The translations under genes were made by a program, and so were the position numbers. A stretch of 64,000 nucleotides of DNA from Granulicella sp. L46 (GTDB lineage Bacteria > Acidobacteriota > Terriglobia > Terriglobales > Acidobacteriaceae): positions 95,500 through 159,499 of the forward strand of contig NZ_LMUT01000002.1 of assembly GCF_009765785.1 (NCBI RefSeq), written 5' to 3'. The notes under the pieces are model-generated. The model had not been told where the DNA came from. It did no database searches and saw nothing but the letters and a program-made list of their open reading frames with translations. This document shows, in pieces, positions 18,213-27,657 of the stretch (positions are counted from its first letter, which is position 1; every line of letters starts with the position of its first letter).

Positions 18213-19142
18213 ATGGCCAGAATGAGTGCACCGGATCGAGATACGCTGGGGAGTTTGTTGACGGAGGCGCGGAATCCTGCGAGTGAGCATTTGGATACGC
18301 TGCCGACGCTGGAGATGCTGGCGCTGATCAACGCCGAAGACGCGAAGGTTGCGGGCGCGGTGCAGGCGGAGTTGCCGGCGATTGCGAAGGCTGTCGATGC
18401 GATTGCGGAGCGGTTTCGGCGGGGCGGGCGGCTGTTTTATATCGGCGCGGGGACCAGTGGGCGGCTGGGGGTGCTGGACGCGAGTGAGTGTCCGCCTACG
18501 TTTTCTGTGAGCGCGGATCTGGTGCAGGGGTTGATTGCTGGCGGAGATTTGGCGCTGCGGCTGTCGAGTGAACATTCGGAGGATTCGCGTGAGGCGGGGG
18601 CGGGTGATCTTATGGCTGCCGGGTTCGCTGAAGGCGACACGCTCGTGGGCATTGCAGCCAGTGGGCGAACGCCGTATGTGCTGGGGGCGATGGAGTACGC
18701 GAAGAGCCTCGGCGCGCTGACGGTGGGGTTGAGTTGTGTGCCGGGATCGTTCGTCGCGAAAGCTGCGGACATTGCGATTACGCCGGCGACAGGGGCAGAG
18801 GTGCTGATGGGGAGCACGCGAATGAAGGCGGGGACGGCGACGAAGCTAGTGCTGAATATGTTGTCGACGGGCGTGATGGTGCGAACGGGCGCGACGTTTG
18901 GCAACCTGATGGTGAATATGCGGCCTACGAATGCCAAGCTGGTGGATCGCGCGGAGAGGATTATCGCTGTGGCGGTGGGCTGCGACGCGGGGACGGCGGC
19001 GCGATTGCTGGCGGAGTCGGGAAACGATGTGAAGGTGGCGATTGTGATGGGGAAGCTGGGCGTGGGGCGCGAGGTGGCTGTGGAGCGGCTGGCGAAGGCC
19101 GGAGGTATCCTCGCGGATGCGCTTGCTGCGAATAATTCATAA
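18213..19142 (+). CDS. murQ: N-acetylmuramic acid 6-phosphate etherase
   Basis: A 309-residue SIS-fold enzyme that cleaves the lactyl ether of MurNAc 6-phosphate to GlcNAc 6-phosphate and D-lactate in peptidoglycan recycling. The sugar-phosphate-binding GAGTSGRLGVLDASECPPTF is intact and includes the catalytic Glu. GIAASGRTPYVLGAM and GSTRMKAGTATKLVLNM are the other diagnostic blocks. The frame is open far upstream over the divergent DUF2157 gene, so the start must be one of three nearby ATGs (18204, 18213, 18222); I chose the middle one. No murK, anmK or transporter gene lies beside it. Confidence 0.92.
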   Translation: MARMSAPDRDTLGSLLTEARNPASEHLDTLPTLEMLALINAEDAKVAGAVQAELPAIAKAVDAIAERFRRGGRLFYIGAGTSGRLGVLDASECPPTFSVSADLVQGLIAGGDLALRLSSEHSEDSREAGAGDLMAAGFAEGDTLVGIAASGRTPYVLGAMEYAKSLGALTVGLSCVPGSFVAKAADIAITPATGAEVLMGSTRMKAGTATKLVLNMLSTGVMVRTGATFGNLMVNMRPTNAKLVDRAERIIAVAVGCDAGTAARLLAESGNDVKVAIVMGKLGVGREVAVERLAKAGGILADALAANNS

Positions 19143-19186
19143 GGCCGTTCATGATGGAGCAACAAGCCGGGGTTAGGGTGGGGGGC

Positions 19187-19285
19187 ATGCGAACCTACTT
19201 TTCCCAAACGTATCTGAGGGTGCTTGGACGCAGGGCGCTGCTTGGTTTGGCTTTCGTGGTGATTGCCAAGCTGGCTGTTGCGTAG
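19187..19285 (+). CDS. Possible small membrane peptide
   Basis: A 32-residue frame (MRTYFSQTYLRVLGRRALL, then a hydrophobic GLAFVVIAKLAVA) with a basic first half and a short hydrophobic tail. A G-rich stretch (GGGTGGGGGG) lies just before the ATG and could act as ribosome-binding site. The frame also stays open to an ATG at 19151, which would give 44 residues. It follows murQ by 44 bp in the same direction. With no homologue known to me, this is a candidate only. Confidence 0.35.
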   Translation: MRTYFSQTYLRVLGRRALLGLAFVVIAKLAVA

Positions 19286-19323
19286 CTCGCGCTGACAAGC
19301 GCCGCCGGCCACGGGAGCAGACG

Positions 19324-20397
19324 CTAGCTGAAGAGGGTGTGCTTGCGAGGCATCTCGATGCCTAGATGTTCGTAGGCGAGGCGGGTGGCGACGCGGCCGC
19401 GGGGGGTGCGGTCGAGGAAGCCGATCTGGATGAGGAAGGGTTCGTAGACTTCTTCGAGGGCGTCCTGCTCTTCGGCGAGGGCGGCGGCGAGGGTGTTGAG
19501 GCCTACGGGGCCACCATCATATTTCTCGATGATGGTGCGGAGCAGGCGGCGATCGAGCTCGTCGAATCCGTGGGCGTCGACTTCTAACATTTCCAGGGCA
19601 GCGACGGCGGTAGGGCGGTCGATCCTGCCGGCGGCGCGGACTTCGGCGAAGTCGCGGACACGGCGGAGCAGGCGGTTGGCGATGCGGGGTGTGCCGCGGG
19701 AGCGGACAGCGATTTCGGCGGCGCCGTCGCGGTCGATAGGGACGCCGAGAACTTCGGCAGAGCGTTCGACGACCCAGCGGAGTTCGTCGTCTGTGTAGAA
19801 CTCCAGGCGGAGGAGGATGCCGAAGCGCGAGCGTAATGGTGAGGACAACAGGCCTGGACGCGTTGTTGCCGCGACGAAAGTGAAGGGGTCGATGCGCATG
19901 ACGTGGGTGCGGGCCGATGGGCCGGTGCCGATCATGATGTCGAGCTGATAGTCCTCGAGGGCGGTGTAGAGCTTCTCTTCCATGACGGGCTGGAGTCGGT
20001 GAATCTCGTCGAGGAAGAGAACTTGTTTGGGCTTGAGGTTGGTGAGGATGGCGGCCATGTCGCCCTGGACCTGGAGGGCGGGGCCGGAGGTCTGCTGAAA
20101 TCCCACGTCCAGTTCGTTAGCAATGATGGTGGCGAGCGTGGTTTTGCCGAGGCCGGGAGGTCCAAAGAGGAGGACGTGGTCGAGGGCCTCACCGCGCGAC
20201 TTGGCGGCCTCGAGGGCGATGGCGAGCTGCTCCTTGGCTTTGGTTTGGCCGATGAATTCGGCGAGGCGCTTGGGGCGCAGTTTGAGCTCAACCGCATCAT
20301 CGTCGTCGACGCGGCCGGCGGAGACCAGGCGGTCGGCCTCGGTGCTGCGGGGCGCGGTGGTGCCGAGGCCAATTTTTCGTTTTTGCTCGAAGTCCAT
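19324..20397 (-). CDS. ruvB: Holliday junction branch-migration ATPase RuvB
   Basis: A 357-residue AAA+ motor that drives branch migration of Holliday junctions with RuvA and RuvC. Present are [19 protein letters not shown], Walker [10 protein letters not shown], Walker [10 protein letters not shown], sensor 1 and arginine-finger region [17 protein letters not shown], sensor 2 [18 protein letters not shown], and the C-terminal winged helix ending [15 protein letters not shown]. The frame is open 54 codons upstream without a domain; [11 protein letters not shown] is the natural start. ruvA and ruvC are not adjacent. Confidence 0.95.
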   Translation of the reverse strand: MDFEQKRKIGLGTTAPRSTEADRLVSAGRVDDDDAVELKLRPKRLAEFIGQTKAKEQLAIALEAAKSRGEALDHVLLFGPPGLGKTTLATIIANELDVGFQQTSGPALQVQGDMAAILTNLKPKQVLFLDEIHRLQPVMEEKLYTALEDYQLDIMIGTGPSARTHVMRIDPFTFVAATTRPGLLSSPLRSRFGILLRLEFYTDDELRWVVERSAEVLGVPIDRDGAAEIAVRSRGTPRIANRLLRRVRDFAEVRAAGRIDRPTAVAALEMLEVDAHGFDELDRRLLRTIIEKYDGGPVGLNTLAAALAEEQDALEEVYEPFLIQIGFLDRTPRGRVATRLAYEHLGIEMPRKHTLFS

Positions 20398-20610
20398 CCT
20401 GAGGCGAGGATAAGGCGAAGCGGACGTTGAAGCAATCTGTGGAAGGAAGTGCGGGGAGTTTTCGTGGGGGCTGATACGAAAGGCGCGGCGAAGGCGAGGG
20501 TATCTTGCGAAGTTGCGGCGGCTAAAGGCGGGATGTGCGCGTCTATAGTGGGCATGCACCTTAACGCATTTGGATGGCGGCCGCTGAGGAACCGGATTCC
20601 GGGAGAGCTC

Positions 20611-21723
20611 ATGTCCGTATCTTCACGATCGCATCTGGGGCTGGCGGCGGCGCTGCTGGCGGGCTCGATGAGTGGGGCTGCGCAGCAAAACGAGTCGCGG
20701 CAGGTTAGTCAGCCGACTTCCGCACCGCAGGCGGCGCAACCGGCAAATTCGTCCGTGCTGCATGCGCGCACCGGACCTCCGACTCGGACGATTCACCTGG
20801 ATGTGGTGGTGACAAATAAGCCAGGGCAGCCGGTCGCGGGGCTGGAGCAAAAAGACTTTACGGTGATGGATGACAAGACGCAGCGCGAGATTACGTCGTT
20901 CGAGGCGGTCGATGAGCGGAAGCAGCCAGTGACGGCGATCCTCCTGATCGATGCAGTGAATACGGGGTATACCGAGATTTCGGAGGAGCGCATCGAGATC
21001 GACAAATTCTTAAGGGCCAATGGCGGGAAATTGGCGCTGCCGATATCGCTGGCGGTGTTCGGCGACCAGGGGATCAAGATGCAGGGGGGATATAGCCGCG
21101 ATGGCAACGTGCTGGCGGACGCTTTGGCAAAGTACACGATCAGCCTGCGGGAGATTGGCCGGTCGGCGGGGTTCCAAGGAGCCGCGGAGCGCCTGAATGA
21201 CTCGTTGAAGGCGATCCGAATCCTGGCGGCGTATATGTCGCAGCGACCGGGCCGGAAGATCATTTTGTGGGTGTCGCCGGGCTGGCCGCTGCTGTCCGGG
21301 CCGGGGGTGAACCTGACGGAGAATCAGCGGACCCAGATCTTCAACGAAATCACCTTCTTGTCCACGACCTTGCGCGAGGCGCAGACCTCGGTGTATGCGA
21401 TCAACCCTTTGGGGGTTGGAGAATCAGTTGGCCAAGCATTTTATTATGAGCAATTTACAGCGCCCGCAAAGAAGCCGTCGGATGTAAATATGGGAAACCT
21501 GGCGGTGCAGGTGATCGCAAAGGAAACGGGTGGGCTGGTACTCAACAGCACCGGCGTTGCAGCGTTATTGGAGGAGTCGGTGGCGGATAACGTCGCATAC
21601 TATCGGCTGTCGTTTGAGCCACCACCAACGGAGAAACGAGATGTGTATCACTCCTTGAAAGTGACGGTGGCGAAGCCAGGTCTAACTGTAGCCACCAGCA
21701 CCGGCTACTATGCTGAGCCGTAA
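20611..21723 (+). CDS. Secreted VWA-domain protein
   Basis: A 370-residue exported protein. A signal peptide (about 1-23, [15 protein letters not shown]) and a low-complexity Gln/Pro/Ala stretch lead into a beta-rich segment ([19 protein letters not shown], then [12 protein letters not shown]) and a von Willebrand A-like domain. The domain's first strand and metal-site region, LLIDAVNTG, lacks the usual DxSxS, so the metal site looks degenerate. This architecture is recognisable from many acidobacterial genomes under the label VWA domain-containing protein, often in several copies; function unknown. GGGAGAG is positioned just before the ATG, which decides the start against an in-frame extension of 54 codons. 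Confidence 0.8.
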   Translation: MSVSSRSHLGLAAALLAGSMSGAAQQNESRQVSQPTSAPQAAQPANSSVLHARTGPPTRTIHLDVVVTNKPGQPVAGLEQKDFTVMDDKTQREITSFEAVDERKQPVTAILLIDAVNTGYTEISEERIEIDKFLRANGGKLALPISLAVFGDQGIKMQGGYSRDGNVLADALAKYTISLREIGRSAGFQGAAERLNDSLKAIRILAAYMSQRPGRKIILWVSPGWPLLSGPGVNLTENQRTQIFNEITFLSTTLREAQTSVYAINPLGVGESVGQAFYYEQFTAPAKKPSDVNMGNLAVQVIAKETGGLVLNSTGVAALLEESVADNVAYYRLSFEPPPTEKRDVYHSLKVTVAKPGLTVATSTGYYAEP

Positions 21724-21971
21724 ATTTTGGTTGCCTGGGACTGGGGCAATGGCTCAAAAAAACACCTGTGGCAAAAACAACATATGGCTTGCGTCTTGAG
21801 GCGAAGAAGTTGCGTCTCACTGATGCGTAACCGTTTTGTCATGTTGAACGAGCGGGGAAAGTTAGTGTGCGGGCCGGCGGGATGCTGCTCTGCGGTTGGT
21901 TAAGGGACGAACTCAAATTTTGGTCAGGGTGAGCGTCGACTCTCAGGCGCACACCGGATGGGAAGTCATTG

Positions 21972-22241
21972 ATGAAGCGCCTGATTTCGATATGTCTTAC
22001 GGTATTTTGCTGTGCCTGCCTGATGCTCGCAACGGAACGCCGTGCGATGGCCTATGTCGATCCAGGTTCGGGGCTGCTGGCGCTGCAGTCGATCGGATCC
22101 ATACTGGCGGCGGCGGGATTTTTTATGAGACGGCGTATTATGGGGCTATTCAACAAAAAGAAGCCCCTTGCGAGCGCAGAGCCGCGCTTGGTTAATTCGC
22201 GTTTGGCGGGGCGGAAAGAAGATTCTCGTAACGCAGCATGA
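21972..22241 (+). CDS. Small membrane protein with YVDPGSG motif
   Basis: An 89-residue protein with an N-terminal signal or anchor helix (MKRLISICLTVFCCACLML), then AYVDPGSGLLALQ and a second hydrophobic helix (SIGSILAAAGFFM) ending in RRRI, with a basic tail. The Y-x-DPG-(S/T)-G signature is shared by a widespread class of small membrane proteins found near methyltransferases and membrane sulfatases; that is from memory and should be checked. Its stop overlaps the next gene's ATG by 4 bp (ATGA), so they are translated together. Start at the ATG after GGAAG; the preceding TTG is less likely. Confidence 0.75.
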   Translation: MKRLISICLTVFCCACLMLATERRAMAYVDPGSGLLALQSIGSILAAAGFFMRRRIMGLFNKKKPLASAEPRLVNSRLAGRKEDSRNAA

Positions 22242-23629
22242 CCAATGGGACGCCTACAGCCACATTCCGTGACCCCGCCGGATCTCTAAGACTGGAAGGC
22301 GATTTCGCCATCCGCACCATCCATCCTGAAGCCCGCGACCAGGTGATGGAGTTTGTCACTTCGCAGTTCTGTAACCAATTGCAGGACCGCGGGGACATGG
22401 TCGCCATCACGATTAAGGAAACGCCGGCGGGGCTGCAGCTGCTGCATCCGAGGGTTCCGGTGCCGACGTATCCGTGGGAGTGGACGCCTTCGCAGTGGCT
22501 GGCGGCCGCGGAATTGACGCTATCACTGTGCTCAGAGGCTCTCAACGAAGGTTGGGTTCTGAAGGATGCAACACCTCTGAATATTCTGTTTGTGGGTTCT
22601 CGGCCAGTGCTGGTGGACGTGCTGTCGTTTGAGCGGTGGGACCCGGCGCCGAAAGAATATCCCTCGCACATCTGGCTGGCGTATGGGCAGTATGTTCGCA
22701 CGTTTTTGCTGCCGCTGTTGATGAACCGGCTGCTGAGTTGGCCGCTGGAACTATCGCTGTTCAAGCGCGATGGATATGAGCCGGTGGAACTGTATAAGGC
22801 GTTGAGCTGGCGGCAGCGGCTTTCGTCCGAGGCGTTCTGGCCGGTGACGCTGGCGGCTCGTTTGGACGCGAAGAGCGAGCAGAAACCGGCGGTAAAGACG
22901 CCACCGCAGCACAAGTCTCCAGAGCTGGCGCTGCATCTGCTGAGGCGGACGCTCGAGAATCTGCGCAAGCAGACGCGTCGAGCGATGCCGGAGTATGCAG
23001 GCTCGGAGTGGTCAAACTATACGGCGACGCTTACGCACTACTCGGCGCAGGAGAGCGCGCAGAAACTCGACTGGGTACGCAACGTGCTGGAGGAGCTGAA
23101 GCCGACGCGCGTGCTGGATATCGGAGCAAACACAGGAGTATTCAGCGCGCTCGCTGCGGAGCACGGAGCGCAAGTGGTTGCGTTGGAGCGCGATGCAGCG
23201 GCAGCCGAAAGCCTGTATCGGATGACCTGCAAGAGCCAGCTATCGATCCAGACAATTCATGCGGACCTGGCGCGGCCGACGCCGGCGGCGGGCTGGGAGA
23301 ACCACGAGACCAGCAGCCTGCTTCACCGGCTGGAAGCGAAGTCAGACGTGGTGCTGATGCTGGCAGTAATCCATCATTTGATTTTGATGGAGCAGATTCC
23401 GATCAGCGCGATTCTGGATTTAGCGCACAAGCTGACGTCGCAAACCCTGGTGCTGGAATGGGTACCGGTGTCCGACCCGATGTACCAGAGCTTGATGCGC
23501 GGTCGGGACGCGCTGTACGGCTCACTGAGCGAAGCCGACCTGTTGACGGCGTGCGAAGGCCGCTTTCAAACGCTTCGCAGACAGCCCCTGGAGAATGGTC
23601 GTATTCTATTTCTCTTCGCAAAAGAATAA
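22238..23629 (+). CDS. Kinase-like/SAM-methyltransferase fusion protein
   Basis: A 463-residue cytosolic protein with two parts. Residues about 90-135 hold EGWVLKDATPLNILFVGSRPVLVDVLSFE, whose KDxxxxNI...LVDxxSFE pattern resembles the catalytic and metal-binding loops of a protein- or sugar-kinase fold (written here split: KDATPLNILF and PVLVDVLSFE). From about residue 285 a class I methyltransferase domain follows, with the SAM-binding loop VLDIGANTGVFSALAA and a downstream DVVLMLAVIHHLI. Nodulation protein NoeA-like proteins have a comparable arrangement. It overlaps the small membrane protein and precedes the membrane sulfatase-fold gene by 95 bp. Substrate unknown; context suggests a surface polymer or lipid. 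Confidence 0.75.
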   Translation: MTNGTPTATFRDPAGSLRLEGDFAIRTIHPEARDQVMEFVTSQFCNQLQDRGDMVAITIKETPAGLQLLHPRVPVPTYPWEWTPSQWLAAAELTLSLCSEALNEGWVLKDATPLNILFVGSRPVLVDVLSFERWDPAPKEYPSHIWLAYGQYVRTFLLPLLMNRLLSWPLELSLFKRDGYEPVELYKALSWRQRLSSEAFWPVTLAARLDAKSEQKPAVKTPPQHKSPELALHLLRRTLENLRKQTRRAMPEYAGSEWSNYTATLTHYSAQESAQKLDWVRNVLEELKPTRVLDIGANTGVFSALAAEHGAQVVALERDAAAAESLYRMTCKSQLSIQTIHADLARPTPAAGWENHETSSLLHRLEAKSDVVLMLAVIHHLILMEQIPISAILDLAHKLTSQTLVLEWVPVSDPMYQSLMRGRDALYGSLSEADLLTACEGRFQTLRRQPLENGRILFLFAKE

Positions 23630-23724
23630 TGGCGAGAGAGTAATTTAAACTAGCGCGCCATGGTTTGGGATAGAGCAGAGACACGCCTGGAGCCTTCGCG
23701 CACCGAGACATTGAAAAGGACAAG

Positions 23725-25230
23725 ATGCTGAAGAAGCTCGGCCAGTGCCTCGGCCTCGCCTCCATGTTGCTGGTCACGAGCTACGGCGACTTGCTGGGCG
23801 GCGGATATGACGTCCGCATGCATGTGCCGTTTGGACTGCACGGAATCGCGTGGGCGCAGCTGACGGACATTGTTTTGCTGGGGCTGTTGTTGTTCGCGGT
23901 GATTGGCCCCCTCTCGCGCGCGCGGGCGTATCCGTGGGTGCAGTTGTTGCTGACCATCGCGGTGCCACCTTATCTGATCCTGCTCACACGCTCGGAGATT
24001 TCCCTTGCTGTGACCAAAAACCTGGTTCTGCTGCTTGCCATCGTCTGGACGGCATTTGTGCTGTTGCTGTGGATCAGGTTCAAGGACGCGTATGGCAAGC
24101 TGATGCGCGTGGGCGAGTTCGTTGCGGCTTTCTTTACGGTGTTCTGCCTTTGCAGCATTCTTCAATTGCTTTGGATTCTTCGATGGAAGCCTGGGCCGCA
24201 CCAACAGACCGCGGGGTGGGCGACGACACAGCCGGCGCGCGAACATCCGCGACTGGTGTGGATTGTCTTTGACGAACTCTCGCATGACCAGGTGTATGAA
24301 GATCGCGCGGATGGCCTGGCGCTGCCGAACTTCGATGCCCTGCGCAATGAGAGCACGGTGTATACGGATGTGCAGCCGATCGGCGACCAGACGGTGAAGA
24401 TCCTGCCGTCACTGCTTAGTGGCCATGTGATTGATCGTTTCAAGTTTACTTTCGACAATCGCTTGCGGGTGCATGATCGCGGCACGCACGGCTACACGCA
24501 GCTGACGGGGACGGAGACGGTGTTTGCGGATGCGCAGAAGAACGGTTGGCGCACGGCGGCGGTGGGCTGGTACAACCCGTACTGCAGTGTCTATGCGAAT
24601 AGCATCGACGACTGTTACTGGATGAACCTCGACCGGATGGATGGCCCGATGGCGCAGGATGCGAGCTTCTGGAGCAACGTGTGGTCACCGCTGAAGCAGG
24701 CGGGACTGCAGATCGTGTGGCCCGCGCGCGCGGACGAGAATATCTGTACGTACGGGGTGCGGCAGCGGACGAAGACCTATGTGGATTTGGAAGAGCATGC
24801 CGCGCAGGTGCTAAAGAGCGACCAGGCTGACTTCATCTTTCTGCACCTGCCTGTACCGCATAGTCCGGCGATCTGGAACCGCGCGCGTGGTGACTATGCG
24901 CAGAGGTGCGGAGGTTCGTACCTCGACGGCCTGGCCCTGGCTGACCGGGAATTGGGGACCATCGAGGCGACGCTGAAGAGCTCCCCGCGCTGGAAGGATA
25001 CGACGCTGATCGTGGAAGGCGACCACTCGTGGCGGCTATGGCTGTGGGACGATCAGCCGGGATGGACGGCTGAAGATCGCGAAGCGTCGCAGGCGGGATT
25101 TGATTCGCGGCCGGCGGTGATTGTGCATCATGCCGGCCAGACGCAGGCGAACGAGAACACCACGCCGTGGAGCCTGATCAACGTGCATGCGGTAGTTGAA
25201 CAGGTGCTCCACGGCGGGGCGGGACGATAG
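23725..25230 (+). CDS. Membrane sulfatase/phosphotransferase-fold enzyme
   Basis: A 501-residue protein with an N-terminal block of about five membrane helices (up to residue ~155) and a periplasmic alkaline-phosphatase-superfamily domain. The domain starts RLVWIVFDELSHDQVY, giving the first metal-binding Asp-Glu, and has the nucleophile region around DQTVKILPSLLSG, where a Thr or Ser would be the acceptor, then FLHLPVPHSP and EGDHSWR with metal-ligand His and Asp. The layout resembles LTA synthase and phosphoethanolamine transferases. AAAGGACAAG precedes the ATG. It closes a three-gene cassette and may transfer or remove a charged group on a surface glycan or lipid. Confidence 0.8.
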   Translation: MLKKLGQCLGLASMLLVTSYGDLLGGGYDVRMHVPFGLHGIAWAQLTDIVLLGLLLFAVIGPLSRARAYPWVQLLLTIAVPPYLILLTRSEISLAVTKNLVLLLAIVWTAFVLLLWIRFKDAYGKLMRVGEFVAAFFTVFCLCSILQLLWILRWKPGPHQQTAGWATTQPAREHPRLVWIVFDELSHDQVYEDRADGLALPNFDALRNESTVYTDVQPIGDQTVKILPSLLSGHVIDRFKFTFDNRLRVHDRGTHGYTQLTGTETVFADAQKNGWRTAAVGWYNPYCSVYANSIDDCYWMNLDRMDGPMAQDASFWSNVWSPLKQAGLQIVWPARADENICTYGVRQRTKTYVDLEEHAAQVLKSDQADFIFLHLPVPHSPAIWNRARGDYAQRCGGSYLDGLALADRELGTIEATLKSSPRWKDTTLIVEGDHSWRLWLWDDQPGWTAEDREASQAGFDSRPAVIVHHAGQTQANENTTPWSLINVHAVVEQVLHGGAGR

Positions 25231-25235
25231 CTGCT

Positions 25236-27551
25236 TTAGTACTTGAAACGATAGCGAAACTCCCCGTAGATCTGTCGCGGGTCGTTCCAGTGAAATCCGC
25301 CGAAGGTCAAGCTGTTATCCAAAAGTACGCGGACATTTGCCACATTCAGCGCGTTCACAGAGAGAGTGTATTTCTTCGCGAACGTCTTGCCGACGGCAAG
25401 ATCGAAGGTGGTATGGCTGGGCAGATACGGTCCGGGATACTGCGCCTGCGGCGTTCCATATTGGCCGTTGACGAAACCCGATCCGTAATAGACATTGGTC
25501 GACGCGGTGACCTTTCCGGGAAGAATGCCGTCGAAGCCCACGTTCAACGTATTTCGCTGATCGTGGTCAACCGGTGCGAGTCCCGGCGGATCGAACGGAC
25601 ATGCCGACGTGACCGGAGCCGGACAGATGAGACCTCCCGTGATCGGCGACGTCGCTTGCGCAATCTGGTTGGCATACGCAAGATGGAACTGGCCATGATG
25701 GAAGACATCGGGAGAGTGCAGGTTCAGGCTCCATCCCTGGATCAGCGCATACGACCAGGTGATCGGCCAGAAGATATTCGACTCGCCAATGTTGTTGTGG
25801 TCCAGCCAGTTCTCCGCCCTAGTCTGATAGTTGTTGATGTTGAGAGTCCAGTTGCGGTACGGGATCGTTACGCCGTATTGCCATTGGATATCGCGCTCAC
25901 CATGCAGAGGAGCGAACGCAAGATTCTGGCCGTTTGCCAGGTCGAGCAGAGGTCCGGTGGCCGTGACTAGAGGCGGCGCCTGATAGTAGTACCCATAGAA
26001 GCCGGTGAAGACCCAGTTCAGGCGCGGGATGCGAAGAGCAGCACCGAAACGTGGATCGGTGGCAGTCTCAGAGATCGTCGCGTTGAACTGCGTTGCGCGG
26101 AAGCCCGTGATCAACGTGAACCAGGGAGTGATCTTGAATTTGTCGTTTACGAATTCAGCGACGACACCGCCGTTGACAACGATCGAAGACGCCGGGACGT
26201 TGGGTGTACCGTCCGTGAACACATTGTTGAAGTAGTTGTATTGGTGCTGGCCAAACCCATAGAGGCCGGCCTGGAGATCGTTCTTCCAGAAGGTCCTATG
26301 GAGAGCGGCCTGCGTTCCCGCATAGCTCGCGTTCTGATCGACGGTCGAGATCACGGGAGTATCGTTTGGACCGCCCTGATAGTCGGCGCCGTTGTAGTGG
26401 TAGAAAGGCGAAACCGTGAGCAGGGTCTTTGGATCAAAGGTGTGGATCCACGAAAACGTGACATAGCCGTCGGGCTCACGCTCGGCGTCACGCAGGCCGC
26501 TCGATGGATAGACCTGGTTTCCGATTGAGTTGGGATCGGGGTCGATGGGGATCTGGTAATAATCCTGGCGCAACGACGTGACCACCCGATATTGATTTTT
26601 GGAATCAGGATTGAAGATGAACGACGCGAATCCGCCGTAGCCGTTCACCGCATCATGAACCACCTGCGGAATAGGGGTCTGGAGACCGTAGTTGCTGCGG
26701 TTCCCATTCAGGCTCGCATAGTAGGCAAAGCGCTGCGTGTGTCCTCCGCAACTAATTTGATCATCCGTCTGATAAAAATTTCCAGCCGTGATGACGAGGT
26801 CGCATTCCCTGTTGCGTTCGAAACCTGTTCGTGGCACAACGTTGAAGACGCCGTAGGTGCGATCCCCATAATCCGCGTCGTAGCTGCCGCTGTAGACCTC
26901 GAGCGTATCGATATCTCGAGGGGCGATCTGCGGGCCCAGGTTAGTGGCGATATTGGTGTTGGGAATCGGGACGCCATCGATCAGCCATTCGACCTGGTGG
27001 CCACCCATCATGTGCAGCATGTCGTGCGTCATGTACGTCGCAGGCACATAATCCGTGATCATTTCCATGCCGTTGGTGCGGTCTGCTCCCGGAGTTTGTT
27101 GAATATCTATGCGGCTCAACATCGTGGTGGGTGTAACGCTATCGGTCGACACCTGGCCCGAAGTTCCTGGCACCACCACGCTCTCGTTCATGCCCGCGAT
27201 CGACAAGGGGAAATGGAGAACGGGGCTGGTGTCGGACTGAACCATGACGTCCTGGCTCATTTGCTGGAACCCGTTCGCTGAAACCGTGACGGTGTAATTT
27301 CCGATGGGCACGGAGGTGAAGACAAACTCGCCGTTCGCGTTGGTTTGCGCCGAGCGCGTGAACGCTGAGTTTTGCGCTTTCAGCGTAAGCTGAGCCCCCT
27401 GGATGGGGCGATGCTGTGGGTCGTGAACGATGCCCTGCACCGTGCCGAAGATGGAGGCCCATGCGAACGTGGCGGGAAGGAGGAACACAAAGAGACTGAG
27501 GAATAGGCGACGCGCGAGATGCGACCGTCGATGCAGCACAAAGGGGTACAT
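25236..27551 (-). CDS. TonB-dependent receptor with carboxypeptidase-like N-domain
   Basis: A 771-residue outer-membrane receptor. Signal peptide (about 1-32), a carboxypeptidase-regulatory-like domain (33-115, GTVQGIVHDPQHRPIQGAQL), plug domain (about 125-235) and a 22-strand-type barrel ending in aromatic YRFKY. The plug carries an unusual Met/His cluster: M162, M164, M174, H176, M178, H180, M181, M182 and H185. It is much shorter than the ~1100-residue Oar-like receptors common in this phylum. The neighbour directly upstream encodes a CCRRGAQHHC protein, and both suggest metal, possibly copper, uptake. A good AGGAAAA site precedes the ATG. Confidence 0.85.
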   Translation of the reverse strand: MYPFVLHRRSHLARRLFLSLFVFLLPATFAWASIFGTVQGIVHDPQHRPIQGAQLTLKAQNSAFTRSAQTNANGEFVFTSVPIGNYTVTVSANGFQQMSQDVMVQSDTSPVLHFPLSIAGMNESVVVPGTSGQVSTDSVTPTTMLSRIDIQQTPGADRTNGMEMITDYVPATYMTHDMLHMMGGHQVEWLIDGVPIPNTNIATNLGPQIAPRDIDTLEVYSGSYDADYGDRTYGVFNVVPRTGFERNRECDLVITAGNFYQTDDQISCGGHTQRFAYYASLNGNRSNYGLQTPIPQVVHDAVNGYGGFASFIFNPDSKNQYRVVTSLRQDYYQIPIDPDPNSIGNQVYPSSGLRDAEREPDGYVTFSWIHTFDPKTLLTVSPFYHYNGADYQGGPNDTPVISTVDQNASYAGTQAALHRTFWKNDLQAGLYGFGQHQYNYFNNVFTDGTPNVPASSIVVNGGVVAEFVNDKFKITPWFTLITGFRATQFNATISETATDPRFGAALRIPRLNWVFTGFYGYYYQAPPLVTATGPLLDLANGQNLAFAPLHGERDIQWQYGVTIPYRNWTLNINNYQTRAENWLDHNNIGESNIFWPITWSYALIQGWSLNLHSPDVFHHGQFHLAYANQIAQATSPITGGLICPAPVTSACPFDPPGLAPVDHDQRNTLNVGFDGILPGKVTASTNVYYGSGFVNGQYGTPQAQYPGPYLPSHTTFDLAVGKTFAKKYTLSVNALNVANVRVLLDNSLTFGGFHWNDPRQIYGEFRYRFKY

Positions 27552-27657
27552 GGAGATTTTCCTGGGTCACGCGAACGTAACGATTTGCGGCACTTAAGAG
27601 AGCACGGCGGAGACTCGCAGCTGCAGTACAGCAGGAGATTCGCGACGCGTACGAGTG

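Noticed and set aside
20505-20549. TTGCGG with TATAGT as promoter of the VWA gene
   Set aside because: Spacing is about 25 bp, too long for a standard sigma-70 promoter.
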